From Caryophanales bacterium UBA3631 (lineage in GTDB: Bacteria; Bacillota_I; Bacilli_A; RF39; UBA660), in contig DFLA01000036.1 in NCBI GenBank assembly GCA_002374055.1, positions 1-60,165 of the forward strand: DNA of 60,165 bases, written 5' to 3'. Both the position numbers and the translations under genes were made by a program. Below, piece after piece: positions 7,484 through 16,457 of this stretch (position 1 is the first letter of the stretch; each line of letters begins with the position of its first letter). The notes beneath the pieces were generated by a model. The model was not told the DNA's origin. It ran no database searches and was given only the letters and a program-made list of their open reading frames with translations.

Positions 7484-8347
7484 ATGAATGTTTTAGTATT
7501 GGGTGGCGATTTAAGGTATTTAGAGATTATTGAAAATTTAAGTTCTAAGTATTCTGTTGATGTTGTTGGATATAAGAATACTTATATTAATGATTGTGTA
7601 CGTAATATTAATATTGATAATGTTGATATCAGTAAGTATGATGTTATTATTTTTCCTATCAATGGTGTTATGGAAAAAAATTTGATTAATTGTCGTTTTA
7701 ATAATACTCCTATTAAAATTGATGAAGATTTTTTAGTTAATAGTAAGGATAATGTTTTAATTTTTTCTGGTATATCCAGTCCTTGTTTAGACAATATGTT
7801 AAGGGTATCTGGAAGAGATTGTATTTATATGATGAAGGATAAGGCTGTCATTAGGGAAAATGCTATTCCTACTGTTGAGGGAATAATTGCTGATTTGGTT
7901 TTGAATACTAATAAGACAATTAATGAGTCTAATGTTTTGGTTTTTGGATATGGTAATATTGGTCAAGTACTTGTTAAGTATTTGAGTATGTTGGGTGCGG
8001 ATGTTGCTGTGTCTGTTATTGAGCCTGATGATATAAAGATTTTAAATGCAATTGGTGTTGATTGTTTTTATTCTAATTCTTGTTCTGATTTAGTTAGTCA
8101 TATTAAGAATACTGATATTATTGTTAATACTGTACCTGATAAAATTATTGATAATTCTCTTATAAAATATATAAATAAAGATTGTTATGTTTTGGATATT
8201 GCTTCTCATCCTCATGGAATTGATAGAGAAGTTTTAGATGAATTTTTTATTAAGAATAAGCTCTATTTAGGTATTCCTGGTAAGGTTGCACCTAAAACTT
8301 CTGGTAAGATATTAAGTCGTAAGATTAATAAAGTTTTGGGGGATTAG
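7484..8347 (+). CDS. dpaA: Dipicolinate synthase subunit A
   Basis: Subunit of the NAD(P)-dependent enzyme that oxidises dihydrodipicolinate to dipicolinic acid, the Ca-chelated solute of the spore core; it acts in the mother cell. The 287-residue protein starts MNVLVLGGDLRYLEII, typical of SpoVFA, has the Rossmann motif VFGYGNIGQVL (about residue 148) and ends with the conserved ASHPHGID and LGIPGKVAPKTSGKI segments. A ribosome site GGAAAGGATGAG precedes the ATG. dpaB follows after one base. This is direct evidence that the organism makes endospores. Confidence 0.95.
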   Translation: MNVLVLGGDLRYLEIIENLSSKYSVDVVGYKNTYINDCVRNINIDNVDISKYDVIIFPINGVMEKNLINCRFNNTPIKIDEDFLVNSKDNVLIFSGISSPCLDNMLRVSGRDCIYMMKDKAVIRENAIPTVEGIIADLVLNTNKTINESNVLVFGYGNIGQVLVKYLSMLGADVAVSVIEPDDIKILNAIGVDCFYSNSCSDLVSHIKNTDIIVNTVPDKIIDNSLIKYINKDCYVLDIASHPHGIDREVLDEFFIKNKLYLGIPGKVAPKTSGKILSRKINKVLGD

Positions 8348-8348
8348 T

Positions 8349-8927
8349 ATGAAAATTGGTTTTGCGATTACTTCTTCTTATTGTACTGTTGAGAAAATTA
8401 TGAGTTATATTTTAGAATTGGTTGAGAAAGGTTATGATGTTGTTCCTATTGCTTCTCCTGGTGTTGTAGAGTGTAATACCAGATTTGGAAATGGTAAGCA
8501 TTTTAAGGAGGTATTGGAACGCATTACTGGTAAGGAGGTTGTCTCTGATATTATTGAGGCTGAAAAGTTTGGGCCTAGTGAAAAGTTAGATTTATTGGTT
8601 GTTGCTCCTGCTACTGGTAATTTTATAGCGAAGCTTGCTCATGGTATTACTGATAGCCCTGTAACTATGGCTACTAAGGCTACTTTAAGAAATGGAAGTC
8701 CTATTGTAATTGGTGTTTCTACTAATGATGGATTGGGTATGAATGGTGAAAATATTATGAAATTATTAAATACTAAAAATATTTATTTTATTCCTTTTGG
8801 TCAAGATAATTATGAAAAAAAACCTAATTCGCTTATTTCACATTTTGATATGTTGATTCCTACTATTGATGAGGCTTTAAATGATAGGCAGATTCAACCT
8901 GTTTTAAAAGAATATAAAAAGAAGTAA
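8349..8927 (+). CDS. dpaB: Dipicolinate synthase subunit B
   Basis: Flavoprotein-fold partner of DpaA, 192 residues. The FAITSSYCT start, PIASPGVV, VVAPATGNFIAKLAHG (about residue 90) and AlaThr/LysAla-rich segment up to GLGMNGENI match SpoVFB. It is cotranscribed with dpaA (one-base gap) and closed by a bidirectional terminator. Confidence 0.95.
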   Translation: MKIGFAITSSYCTVEKIMSYILELVEKGYDVVPIASPGVVECNTRFGNGKHFKEVLERITGKEVVSDIIEAEKFGPSEKLDLLVVAPATGNFIAKLAHGITDSPVTMATKATLRNGSPIVIGVSTNDGLGMNGENIMKLLNTKNIYFIPFGQDNYEKKPNSLISHFDMLIPTIDEALNDRQIQPVLKEYKKK

Positions 8928-8957
8928 AAAAAGTATTAGTTTTCTCTAATACTTTTT
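8928..8957 (+). terminator. Bidirectional terminator between dpaB and the S41 peptidase gene
   Basis: A stem AAAGTATTAG / CTAATACTTT, with A runs on one side and T runs on the other, serves the convergent genes ending at 8927 (+) and 8936 (-). Confidence 0.85.
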
Positions 8958-10399
8958 ATTGTGTCATATAGTTTGAATATTGCTTCTTTACTATCGCATT
9001 TTATATCTGGTTCTATAAAATCTCCTGCTGATTGATTAATTCTTTTAAATTTTTTTGTTGATATTTGCATATGAATTTGTGAATTTGGAAGTTTAAATGA
9101 TGTGATTTCACCATATCCATTTGAACTATTTTTTGAAGTTTCTCCTATTATAGTTCCTATATTATTATCTTTTATATATTGTGTGAAAAGCATTGCCGAT
9201 GAGAATGTATCTATTGATGTTAAAACGTAAATTTTCCCATTAAATGGATTATCTTTCTTTTTATTTTTTATAGTTTTTTCTTTTGATTTTATAGTAAATG
9301 GTCCAAATCTCCATTCTTCTTCCATTTGATGATATATATCTATATTGATATATTTTAGAAATTCTTTTGCTACGCTTGATGTTCCGCCGTTATTATTTCT
9401 TAGATCAAGTGCTATATTCTCTATATTATTTTCTTTTACTTGTGTGAAGAATTCTTTTAATACTCTTTTATATTCATCATTATTTTTACAGTTATCTAGA
9501 TAAAGTATTGCGATATTGTTTTCTTTATCTATTTCATATGTTACAAATGATTTTTGTGTTTTTTCTATGTTATTTATTTCATTGTATTCTTTTTTTGTTA
9601 TAAAGTCTTCTTTTTTATATGTATATTGTTTTTCTTTTTTATTTAATTCAAAAGTATATTTTATTTCATCTATGTTTATGCCTAATTTATCTAATCCTTC
9701 TAATGTTGTTAGGTCTTTTTTAAATTCTTTAAAACCTGCTTCTTCCATTTCATAACTATAGTATTGTTTATTTTGTTCAAATATTTCTTTTATATCGATA
9801 TCGTTTATTTTAATTAGATTTTCTTTGTTTTTGTCGTGGTCTTTTATTTGTTTTAATATATGTTCTTCTTTATAGTATGCATCTATTTCTGTATGTGAAT
9901 CATTTAATTTTGAAAAAATCGATTCTATTTCTTTAGCTAAATAGTTTACTGTTATTGTGTCTTGATTTTTTATATTGCTTTTTACTATTTCATATTGTTC
10001 TTGTATTTCTGATGGTGTATTTTTTTTAAGTTTTGGATGAACTTTTTTTAAATACTTCATCGCATATTCTAAGTCTTCTAATGATTGTTTTTTAGTTATT
10101 ACTTTGTCATATTGTTTAGAGTAGTATGAAACATTATTGAAGTTTATTGAATTCCAATATGGATTACAATATGTTCCAAGGAGTCCGAATATTATTGATG
10201 GTATGCTTATTATAATCATTGATTTATATATTTTTTTTGTCTTTATTAATATTGAAATATTTAACATAATTATTATTTCTGCTAATATGGTACTTATGCT
10301 TTCTGGAATATATATATTTATTATAAATAGTTTTAGTGGTATTAAAATTATTAATAATATATTAATTACAATTGTTAGTGTCATTAGTATTTTTTTCAT
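8936..10399 (-). CDS. Membrane-anchored S41 family (C-terminal processing type) peptidase
   Basis: Protein of 487 residues. Three to four hydrophobic segments occupy residues 1-80 and an extracytoplasmic domain follows. The tail-specific protease core is visible: LDLRNNNGGTSS (about 333), the serine in SIDTFSSAM (about 400) and the lysine in GETSKNSSNG (about 423), followed by a beta segment and IEPD. No PDZ domain is evident, unlike CtpA/Prc, so it fits the S41 subgroup found in gut Bacillota. Probably cleaves exported proteins at the membrane surface. It is monocistronic, convergent with dpaB; a sporulation role is not shown. Confidence 0.8.
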   Translation of the reverse strand: MKKILMTLTIVINILLIILIPLKLFIINIYIPESISTILAEIIIMLNISILIKTKKIYKSMIIISIPSIIFGLLGTYCNPYWNSINFNNVSYYSKQYDKVITKKQSLEDLEYAMKYLKKVHPKLKKNTPSEIQEQYEIVKSNIKNQDTITVNYLAKEIESIFSKLNDSHTEIDAYYKEEHILKQIKDHDKNKENLIKINDIDIKEIFEQNKQYYSYEMEEAGFKEFKKDLTTLEGLDKLGINIDEIKYTFELNKKEKQYTYKKEDFITKKEYNEINNIEKTQKSFVTYEIDKENNIAILYLDNCKNNDEYKRVLKEFFTQVKENNIENIALDLRNNNGGTSSVAKEFLKYINIDIYHQMEEEWRFGPFTIKSKEKTIKNKKKDNPFNGKIYVLTSIDTFSSAMLFTQYIKDNNIGTIIGETSKNSSNGYGEITSFKLPNSQIHMQISTKKFKRINQSAGDFIEPDIKCDSKEAIFKLYDTIKSIREN

Positions 10400-10426
10400 T
10401 TTATCACCTATGTTATTATAGCATAG

Positions 10427-10452
10427 AAAAAGAGATAATTAAATATCTCTAC
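10427..10452 (-). terminator. Terminator of rpsP-khpA
   Basis: A stem AGAGATAT / ATATCTCT followed by T5 on the minus strand overlaps the khpA stop codon. Confidence 0.75.
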
Positions 10453-10694
10453 ATTGAATCAATATTGATTTTTACTTTTTTTTCTCCATTTGCATAGGAA
10501 GATGCTTGGACAATAGTTCTTATTGCGTTTGCAATTTTTCCTGATTTTCCAATTACACATCCCATATCGTCATTGTTTACAATAACTTCTATTAATGTGT
10601 ATTCTTCCTCTGAATCAAATTGACGTACTGATACTGATTCTGGATCAGTTACTAGGTTTTTTACTATAAACTCAGTTAATTCTACTAAATTCAT
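10449..10694 (-). CDS. khpA: KH-domain RNA-binding protein KhpA
   Basis: An 81-residue single KH domain. VVNNDDMGCVIGKSGKIANAIRTIV contains the GxxG RNA-binding loop (GKSG). KhpA pairs with KhpB/Jag and binds many transcripts, affecting division and cell wall growth. It directly follows rpsP (two-base gap), the usual rpsP-khpA order in Bacillota. Confidence 0.93.
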   Translation of the reverse strand: MNLVELTEFIVKNLVTDPESVSVRQFDSEEEYTLIEVIVNNDDMGCVIGKSGKIANAIRTIVQASSYANGEKKVKINIDSM

Positions 10695-10696
10695 AA

Positions 10697-10975
10697 TTAT
10701 TTACCTTTTTTCATTTTTGATTCATGGAATTTTTTCATGATTCCTTCTTTGCTTAATAAATCTCTAACTGTATCTGTTGGTTGAGCTCCATTTGATAACC
10801 AAGCAAGTGCTTTTTCTTCATCGATTTTTACAGTAGCTGGTACTGTTATTGGATTATAGTATCCAATATCTTCGATAGTTTCTCCGTCTCTTTTTACTCT
10901 TGAGTCAGCTGCAACAACACGATAGAATGGTTTTTTCTTAGCTCCCATTCTTTTAAGTCTTAATTTTACTGCCAT
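10697..10975 (-). CDS. rpsP: 30S ribosomal protein S16
   Basis: A 92-residue protein beginning [26 protein letters not shown], the S16 signature. DIGYYNP and [15 protein letters not shown] are also conserved. S16 assists early assembly of the 30S 5' domain. GGAGG lies before the ATG, and khpA follows. Confidence 0.98.
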   Translation of the reverse strand: MAVKLRLKRMGAKKKPFYRVVAADSRVKRDGETIEDIGYYNPITVPATVKIDEEKALAWLSNGAQPTDTVRDLLSKEGIMKKFHESKMKKGK

Positions 10976-10999
10976 TAATATTCCTCCATTTCGTATATA

Positions 11000-11028
11000 A
11001 TAATATCATATATAAAAAAAAGTGTCAA
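11000..11028 (-). promoter_or_regulatory. Sigma-A promoter of rpsP-khpA
   Basis: On the minus strand TTGACA (11023-11028), a 17-base spacer and TATTAT (11000-11005). The -35 lies inside the cotE terminator stem. Confidence 0.75.
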
Positions 11029-11047
11029 CATTTTTTGTTAACACTTT
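11014..11047 (-). terminator. Terminator of cotE
   Basis: Stem AAAGTGTTAAC / GTTGACACTTT (one mismatch) with an A/T loop, followed by T8 on the minus strand. Confidence 0.8.
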
Positions 11048-11579
11048 AAATAAAATCTTCTTTTACATTTTCATCTATTTCTTTTTCTACTTCATCTGTT
11101 ACTTCATTATCTAAGTCTTCCCATGGTTCTTCATCTTCTTCTATCGCAATTTTCATTTTTGTTTCTCCTACTATTTCTACTCCTAGTTCTTTTTCTATAT
11201 CAAATGTTATTTTACCATCATCTTCTATGTTTACTTTTGTGCATGTTGGTTGTTTAAGTGCTCTTACTATTATGTCTGTATCTCCTGTTAAATCTGCATT
11301 TTGTTTAACTTTCACATTGAATATTTCATTGTATTTTATTTGTTTGTTTATTACTGTTGTTTTTGAATCTTCTTCATATGAGTACCATATATTAACATCA
11401 TATGATCCATCTACTCCAATTTGTTCTCCTGTTTTATATCCTTTAAACTTGTTGTTTATTACCCAGCATCCTAATACTGTTGATGGTTTGTTTGTTGCTT
11501 CTATTGTGTATGTGTTTTTGAAGTATTTTTTTCCTTTTCCAACTACTGCTTTTGTCACTATTTCTTTATATGATGACAT
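11046..11579 (-). CDS. cotE: Outer spore coat morphogenetic protein CotE
   Basis: Directs assembly of the outer spore coat in the mother cell. The 177-residue protein has the CotE pattern: SSYKEIVTKAVVGKGKK, RP/KPSTVLGCWVINNKF, VDGSYDVNIWYSYEEDSKT, then QPTCTKVNI, VEIVGETK and a very acidic C-terminal tail (EEDEEPWEDLDNEV). Length is close to the 181 of B. subtilis. The ATG at 11579 is preferred over the GTG at 11588 because GAGGGGTGAT is correctly spaced to it. CotE is known mainly from Bacilli, so it helps place the organism. Confidence 0.92.
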   Translation of the reverse strand: MSSYKEIVTKAVVGKGKKYFKNTYTIEATNKPSTVLGCWVINNKFKGYKTGEQIGVDGSYDVNIWYSYEEDSKTTVINKQIKYNEIFNVKVKQNADLTGDTDIIVRALKQPTCTKVNIEDDGKITFDIEKELGVEIVGETKMKIAIEEDEEPWEDLDNEVTDEVEKEIDENVKEDFI

Positions 11580-11597
11580 AAGTATCACCCCTCAATT

Positions 11598-11625
11598 TAA
11601 TTTATGCGAATACATAAAAAAATGT
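11598..11625 (-). promoter_or_regulatory. Sigma-K-like promoter of cotE
   Basis: Minus strand: AC (11624-11625), 17 bases, CATAAATTA (11598-11606). The -10 nonamer is identical to that of dpaA; the spacer is one base longer than the sigma-K consensus. cotE has both sigma-E and sigma-K promoters in B. subtilis. Confidence 0.55.
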
Positions 11626-11653
11626 ACAGTTTTTTTGGTGTTTTCTATACATT
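11616..11653 (-). terminator. Terminator following the ORF6N pseudogene
   Basis: AAATGTATAG / CTGTACATTT imperfect stem with T-rich tail on the minus strand. It belongs to the same sequence family as the terminators at 12181 and 17866. Confidence 0.6.
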
Positions 11654-11656
11654 TAA

Positions 11657-12110
11657 TTATATTAGTATTAGTTTTTTATTTAGTAATAACTCATCGATTG
11701 TATTATGGTAAATAATATTTTCATTTATTTTAGTTATTGTTGTTATTCGATTGCCTGAATCTTTTGAGGATGCCCCACAATGGTATATTGTTTCTGTTTC
11801 TTTATTATAATCTAGTATTATATATCTATCATGTATTTTATTATTTTTTAAATGTTATGTTTATGTTTGGATATTCTTTTATAAAGTCAGTATATTCTAC
11901 ATATATATTGCTGTTTTCCAGTATAAAGTCTTTCATTTCTTTAAATAGTCTTATTAATGTTTTACTTTGTTTTATAGCTAGTTCTCCTTTTAATACTGTC
12001 ATTAACATATAGATTCCTTGTTCAGTAAATGCGTATGGGTTGTATCTTCTACCTCCCCAACTTGAGGTGCAAAAATTGCACCTCAAGATTTATTTTTTAT
12101 AACTTGATAT
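11657..12110 (-). pseudogene. Decayed ORF6N-domain (phage antirepressor-like) gene
   Basis: The frame ending at 11841 encodes SSWGGRRYNPYAFTEQGIYML and LAIKQSKTLIRLFKEMKDF, the conserved half of ORF6N domain proteins related to phage antirepressors. The N-terminal part of the domain is missing upstream of about 12086. At an A-rich run near 11840-11850 the frame breaks; in the next frame the family C-terminus continues (DRYIILDYNKETETIYHCGASSKD... up to 11657). So this is a remnant with a missing start and one frameshift. Its 5' edge sits in inverted repeats (12061-12087, 12147-12171). Confidence 0.75.
12061..12087. repeat. Perfect 12-bp inverted repeat at the 5' edge of the ORF6N remnant
   Basis: CTTGAGGTGCAA and TTGCACCTCAAG are separated by three A. 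The core GAGGTGCAA/TTGCACCTC recurs at 12147-12171 (arms TCGAGGTG / CACCTCGA), so the two repeats share the sequence. No T tail makes it a clear terminator. Confidence 0.7.
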
Positions 12111-12146
12111 CACAAATTGTTATTTCAAGATTGTTGATATACTTTA

Positions 12147-12171
12147 TCGAGGTGAAATTTTTGCACCTCGA
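12147..12171. repeat. Second inverted repeat with the same GAGGTG/CACCTC core
   Basis: 8-bp arms with a 9-base loop, 60 bases from the first copy. The pair may be a footprint of recombination or intragenic duplication in the ORF6N gene. Confidence 0.6.
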
Positions 12172-12180
12172 TTATAAAAA

Positions 12181-12210
12181 AAATGTACAGTTTATTTTTC
12201 TGTACATTTT
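12181..12210 (-). terminator. Terminator of the cohesin-like gene at 12192
   Basis: AAATGTACAG / CTGTACATTT stem with T run on the minus strand, overlapping the stop codon. About 31 bases around it are identical to the terminator at 17866-17893. Confidence 0.85.
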
Positions 12211-13346
12211 TTATTTTTTTTCTTATATATATGTAAGATATTAAATCCTAATGAAATTAATAGTAGTATCCATATTATAAGTGTCGCTATTTTTGATGTT
12301 TGTTTTGTCTTTTTTTCTTCATTACTTACATATATAATATATTCTTTTTTGCTTTTATCTTCTGCTTCTACTTCTATTACTATTGCATCATCTTTTCCTA
12401 TTGATTCATTACCATGTATTTTTACTGTTGCATTAGTGTCATTAGTAATTGCGTTTATTTTTAGTGTTGCTTCATTTATTTTTCCAATATTGTATATGTA
12501 TTTTTCTTTATTAAACTCTATATCGTGTCCTTCTATCGTTAGACTTTTAAGGCTTGAATCATTTGATAATACTTTATCTAATTTTATAACATTTATTTCG
12601 TATTGTTGTTTTGTTCCGTCTTCGGCTGTTACCTCTATTATAAATTTATTTTCTCCATCTTTTAGGTTTAAATCTGTTGGTATTTTTACATTTGCTTTTA
12701 TGTCATTTGGTGTTGCTTTTATTTGTATTGCTTCTATATCATGTGATACTTCTACTGTGTATTTTAATGTGTTTGGATTGAATTCAATTGTTCCATTTGA
12801 TATTGATATTTCTTTTAGACTTGCATCATTACTCTTTTTTTCTTCTTTTTCATTGGTGTTAGTTTGTGGAGTATTTGTATTGGTTTGATTATTTGTTGGT
12901 TGTTCTTTTTTAGGTTCTTCTTTTATTTCTTGTTTTACTCCAATTTTTATTGATGAGCCTGATGCATTTTTTTCTGTAAAGTTTGAATCTGAGAAAGTTA
13001 CTCCTCCAACATTTATATAACCTTCTCCGTTTACGGTTGCTGTGAAGGTTGCTATACTAAATCCACCTGTTTTGTTATTATCTGTATATAGTTGGATATT
13101 TCCTCCACTACCATCACCTTGCCATATTGATGAAATATTAATATTTGATATACTTACTCCACCACTTGATGATAGATTTGCAGAGATTGCTGATACTTCT
13201 TCATTTGATGAGCCTGTTAGTGTACATGTTGTGCTATTACCTTTTGTAACATTTGTGTCATTACAGCTTAAACTAACACTTCCTGCTTTGATGCTTATTG
13301 GTATAGCTAGGCTTATTATGCATGTTATTAATAAACTTCTCTTCAT
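12192..13346 (-). CDS. Membrane-anchored cohesin-like surface protein with two cadherin-like beta-sandwich domains
   Basis: Protein of 384 residues. A signal peptide (residues 1-21) leads into a cohesin-like beta domain (about 22-140; SIWQGDGSGGNIQLYTDNN is the typical conserved loop). A low-complexity Asn/Thr/Gln/Lys linker follows, then two cadherin-like beta-sandwich repeats (about 175-255 and 262-342, each with a FNPNTLKYTV or FNKEKYIYNI type motif). One membrane helix (about 352-372) and a basic tail end it, with no sortase motif. It lies 10 bases after the dockerin-bearing LRR gene, so the two are probably one operon and may bind each other. Cohesin assignment rests on pattern, not on a search. 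Confidence 0.75.
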   Translation of the reverse strand: MKRSLLITCIISLAIPISIKAGSVSLSCNDTNVTKGNSTTCTLTGSSNEEVSAISANLSSSGGVSISNINISSIWQGDGSGGNIQLYTDNNKTGGFSIATFTATVNGEGYINVGGVTFSDSNFTEKNASGSSIKIGVKQEIKEEPKKEQPTNNQTNTNTPQTNTNEKEEKKSNDASLKEISISNGTIEFNPNTLKYTVEVSHDIEAIQIKATPNDIKANVKIPTDLNLKDGENKFIIEVTAEDGTKQQYEINVIKLDKVLSNDSSLKSLTIEGHDIEFNKEKYIYNIGKINEATLKINAITNDTNATVKIHGNESIGKDDAIVIEVEAEDKSKKEYIIYVSNEEKKTKQTSKIATLIIWILLLISLGFNILHIYKKKNKKCTEK

Positions 13347-13355
13347 ACTTACCTC

Positions 13356-16300
13356 CTACAAACTATCTATTTTTCCTTTTATGAATTGGTATAGTTTTGC
13401 GACATCATTTATTTTTATTTCATTGTCGTTTCCTACTACGTTTCCTGCTTTTTTATAGCATTCATCCATTTGTATTTTACCTTTTAAAAATTGATATAGT
13501 TTTGCAACATCACTTACAGTACTTGTTCCTGTTCCTGTTACATCGCCTTTAATTATTACATCATATTCACTAACAAGTTGATTATCTAAATATATTTTAA
13601 CTTTATCGCCTGTGCCAACTAAACCGCTTGTTTTGTCAGTCCCATCAGGTTTAGAAACTTTTACTTCATATATTGAATCAATGCCTAAATTTAAGTTATC
13701 AACATTTGTTTTTATTGAAATACCTGTTATATTATTATCATCAGATTCATAATTGTTTAATTCTGGTATTACTAATTCCCATACTGCATCAAGTTCTATG
13801 TCATTGCTTGGCATTGTTAGTTTATCAGTTAGACTATAATTTTGATTGTTATATTTCCATCCTACTAATTCGTATCCAGTCTTTTCTAAATCTGTTTTAA
13901 ATATAACGTTTTCGTTTTCTTCAAATTCACTTGTATACGTATTTTCTCCATCTTTGAATGTTACTTTATATGTAACTGTATTTGTTACTATTACATTACA
14001 AGTATCAGTTAATTCTCCATTTTCTGTTTTAACTGTTATTGTTGTTTCTCCTAAGTCTTTAGCAGTAACTAACCCATTTTCATCAACTGTAGCAACTTCA
14101 GGATTACTACTTTCCCATGTAATATTTTTATTAGTTGCATATGAAGGTACTAATTCAGCAATCAATTGATAACTTTTTTTAGTATCCAAATTAAGTTTTA
14201 GTTCATTTTTATTTAAACTAACTGTACTTACTAAATATTTTAATTCATACTCTTTTACTACTTCATTTCTATAAATTATTCTTAATGTTTGGTTATCACC
14301 AAAATTTCCGGTTGTTAAATTATTTGTTCCATCATATACATAAGCATTACAATTAGTGCAGTTAGTATTATTTAAAAACGAAGAAATATCATTGTCTGTT
14401 ACATTAATACTTCCATTACTTAAATCATACTTATTACTAGTATAATTGACAAAATCATAGCTATCGACTACAATATCTCCATATTTAATTTCAACCTTAT
14501 TCAAAACAAGATTTAAACTAATATTTAAAATGTTATCATCAATATTTATACCATCTATAATATCATCAATATTTCCATATAAGTAGCTTTTAGATAAATC
14601 ATAAATATCACTAGAAATACCAATCAAATCAAATGACTTTAAAATCAAATCACCATACTTAACGACATACTTACCATCAATGATACTACCAGTTACATTC
14701 TCATCACTTAAACTAATATTAGATAAAATAGTATTATAATCAGTATCACTACCAACATAAATAAAACTATTTTCATCGTTGATATAATACTTATCACTTG
14801 TAGCTTTAACAACATTAATCAAAAACTTAACAGAAACGTCTTTACACTGATAATCAAGAGAACTGATAGTAGAACTGAACTTAATCTTTTTCTCATTAGG
14901 ACCAATTGACAAATTTTGTATTGAATTATTTTTTTCTTCTAACTCATATAATAAATTATTAGGCAATATTACAGAATGATTCATACTAAAAAAATCATAA
15001 GTATTGAATATAGAAGACTCAGTACCATAATATAAATAAACAGGAGTATCAGAAGAAAAAGGATTAGTAGTTATATCTAAATTTCTTAAAGAAGTATTTC
15101 TACTTAGATCTATACTTGTTATCTGATTACTATCCAAATATAAATATTTAAGATTATCATTATTACTTAAATCTATATTTGACAAACTATTTTTACTTAG
15201 TTGCAAACTTATTAAATTAACGCATTGGCTCAAATTAATATTAGATATATGATTGGAATCCAACTCCAACCGTTCTAAATTAATGCAATTACTTAAATCT
15301 ACATCAGTCAGCTGATTTTGATCTAAAAGTACTTCTTTTAAAGCACTATTATGACTCAAATCTATCTCAGTCAATTGATTTTCATATATACTCAAATTTG
15401 ACAATGCTGTATTATGACTCAAATCTATCTCAGTCAATTGATTTTTATCTATACTCAAATTTGACAATGCTGTATTATGACTCAAATCTATCTCAGTCAA
15501 TTGATTTTTATCTATACTCAAATTTGACAATGCTGTATTATGACTCAAATCTATACTAGTAAGCAGGTTATTATTTAAAGATATACTCATCAACAAAGTA
15601 TTGTGACTTAAATCTATACTTGTTATCTGATTACTATCCAAATCTAAAGATTTAAGATTATCATTATTCCTTAAATCTATAGAGGAAATATTAGAATTTT
15701 TCAAATATAATTGTTCTAATGAAATAGACGTAGGAAAAGAAACATCATCCAAATTATTTTCAGATAAATCAAGATAAATTAAAGAAGAATTACCAATAAA
15801 TGAAGAAATATTACATTCATCGCCCTTTACTTTCTTAATATTATTATTATTTGACAAATCCAAACTTGATAAATTACTATTATTATCCAATCGAAGATAT
15901 TCTAGACTAGTAAGAGAAGATAAATCTAATTCAGACAAATTATTATCAGATATAGAAAGTGATTGAAGATTACTTAAACCATTTAAATTTACATTTTCAA
16001 GATCAAGACCAGCAAGAAGAACCCCATTCAATTTCACATTATGACTTAAATCAACATTTTTAACAACGTTTCTGTTTTCTGAATCACCATGATCCCAATT
16101 AAAAATTCCTCCTTCATCCATCCATCTTTTAATTCCTAACTCAAAGTATTCCAAATTAACCAATTTTTCTACACCAGAAATAGACATAATATTTTTATTA
16201 GAACATTCTAATCTTTTAATTTTACTTAATTGTTCATCAGTTAAACTAACATCATAACTCAAATTATGACCAAGAAAACGGTTATAATTATCAACTACGC

Positions 16301-16457
16301 ACTTATAAAAATTTTCATCTTGAAATGCGCTATTTGCGGGAGTTCCATATTTTTTTGATTCTACATTTTTTATTTTTGATATTGGCTTATTATACAAAAA
16401 TATTCCTATCACAAAGACAGGTATTATACCGATTAATAATTTCTTTTTCATTTTCAT
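13356..16457 (-). CDS. Large secreted leucine-rich-repeat protein with Big2, InlB-type and dockerin-like modules
   Basis: About 1033 residues from the ATG at 16457, which has GGAGAG correctly placed; the frame opens 36 codons earlier without one. Order: N-terminal hydrophobic signal/anchor; about 20 leucine-rich repeats of 21-23 residues (about 90-530, LxxIDLSxNxxL type, as in internalins); three beta repeats with YGD/xYDLS motifs (about 550-780); a Big2 domain (ITWESSNPEVATVD, about 820); an InlB B-repeat (GYELVGW, about 890); and a C-terminal pair of dockerin-like segments (SDVAKLYQFLKGK and NDVAKLYQFIKGK). Predicted to be displayed by docking on cohesin. Base use in the LRR part differs from neighbours, hinting at transfer. 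Confidence 0.8.
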   Translation of the reverse strand: MKMKKKLLIGIIPVFVIGIFLYNKPISKIKNVESKKYGTPANSAFQDENFYKCVVDNYNRFLGHNLSYDVSLTDEQLSKIKRLECSNKNIMSISGVEKLVNLEYFELGIKRWMDEGGIFNWDHGDSENRNVVKNVDLSHNVKLNGVLLAGLDLENVNLNGLSNLQSLSISDNNLSELDLSSLTSLEYLRLDNNSNLSSLDLSNNNNIKKVKGDECNISSFIGNSSLIYLDLSENNLDDVSFPTSISLEQLYLKNSNISSIDLRNNDNLKSLDLDSNQITSIDLSHNTLLMSISLNNNLLTSIDLSHNTALSNLSIDKNQLTEIDLSHNTALSNLSIDKNQLTEIDLSHNTALSNLSIYENQLTEIDLSHNSALKEVLLDQNQLTDVDLSNCINLERLELDSNHISNINLSQCVNLISLQLSKNSLSNIDLSNNDNLKYLYLDSNQITSIDLSRNTSLRNLDITTNPFSSDTPVYLYYGTESSIFNTYDFFSMNHSVILPNNLLYELEEKNNSIQNLSIGPNEKKIKFSSTISSLDYQCKDVSVKFLINVVKATSDKYYINDENSFIYVGSDTDYNTILSNISLSDENVTGSIIDGKYVVKYGDLILKSFDLIGISSDIYDLSKSYLYGNIDDIIDGINIDDNILNISLNLVLNKVEIKYGDIVVDSYDFVNYTSNKYDLSNGSINVTDNDISSFLNNTNCTNCNAYVYDGTNNLTTGNFGDNQTLRIIYRNEVVKEYELKYLVSTVSLNKNELKLNLDTKKSYQLIAELVPSYATNKNITWESSNPEVATVDENGLVTAKDLGETTITVKTENGELTDTCNVIVTNTVTYKVTFKDGENTYTSEFEENENVIFKTDLEKTGYELVGWKYNNQNYSLTDKLTMPSNDIELDAVWELVIPELNNYESDDNNITGISIKTNVDNLNLGIDSIYEVKVSKPDGTDKTSGLVGTGDKVKIYLDNQLVSEYDVIIKGDVTGTGTSTVSDVAKLYQFLKGKIQMDECYKKAGNVVGNDNEIKINDVAKLYQFIKGKIDSL
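15350..15562 (-). repeat. Near-identical 63-bp tandem repeats inside the LRR gene
   Basis: At least three copies of a 63-base unit encode IDLSHNTALSNLSIDKNQLTE with very few changes. They are prone to copy-number change by slippage or recombination. Flanking LRR units are more diverged. Confidence 0.85.

Noticed and set aside
13673..14169. Overlapping plus-strand frames opposite the Big2/dockerin part
   Set aside because: No ribosome site or known motif, and the minus-strand protein is well supported.
15350..15562. Regularly spaced direct repeats that could look like a CRISPR array
   Set aside because: The unit is 63 bases, stays in frame and encodes LRRs; there are no spacers.
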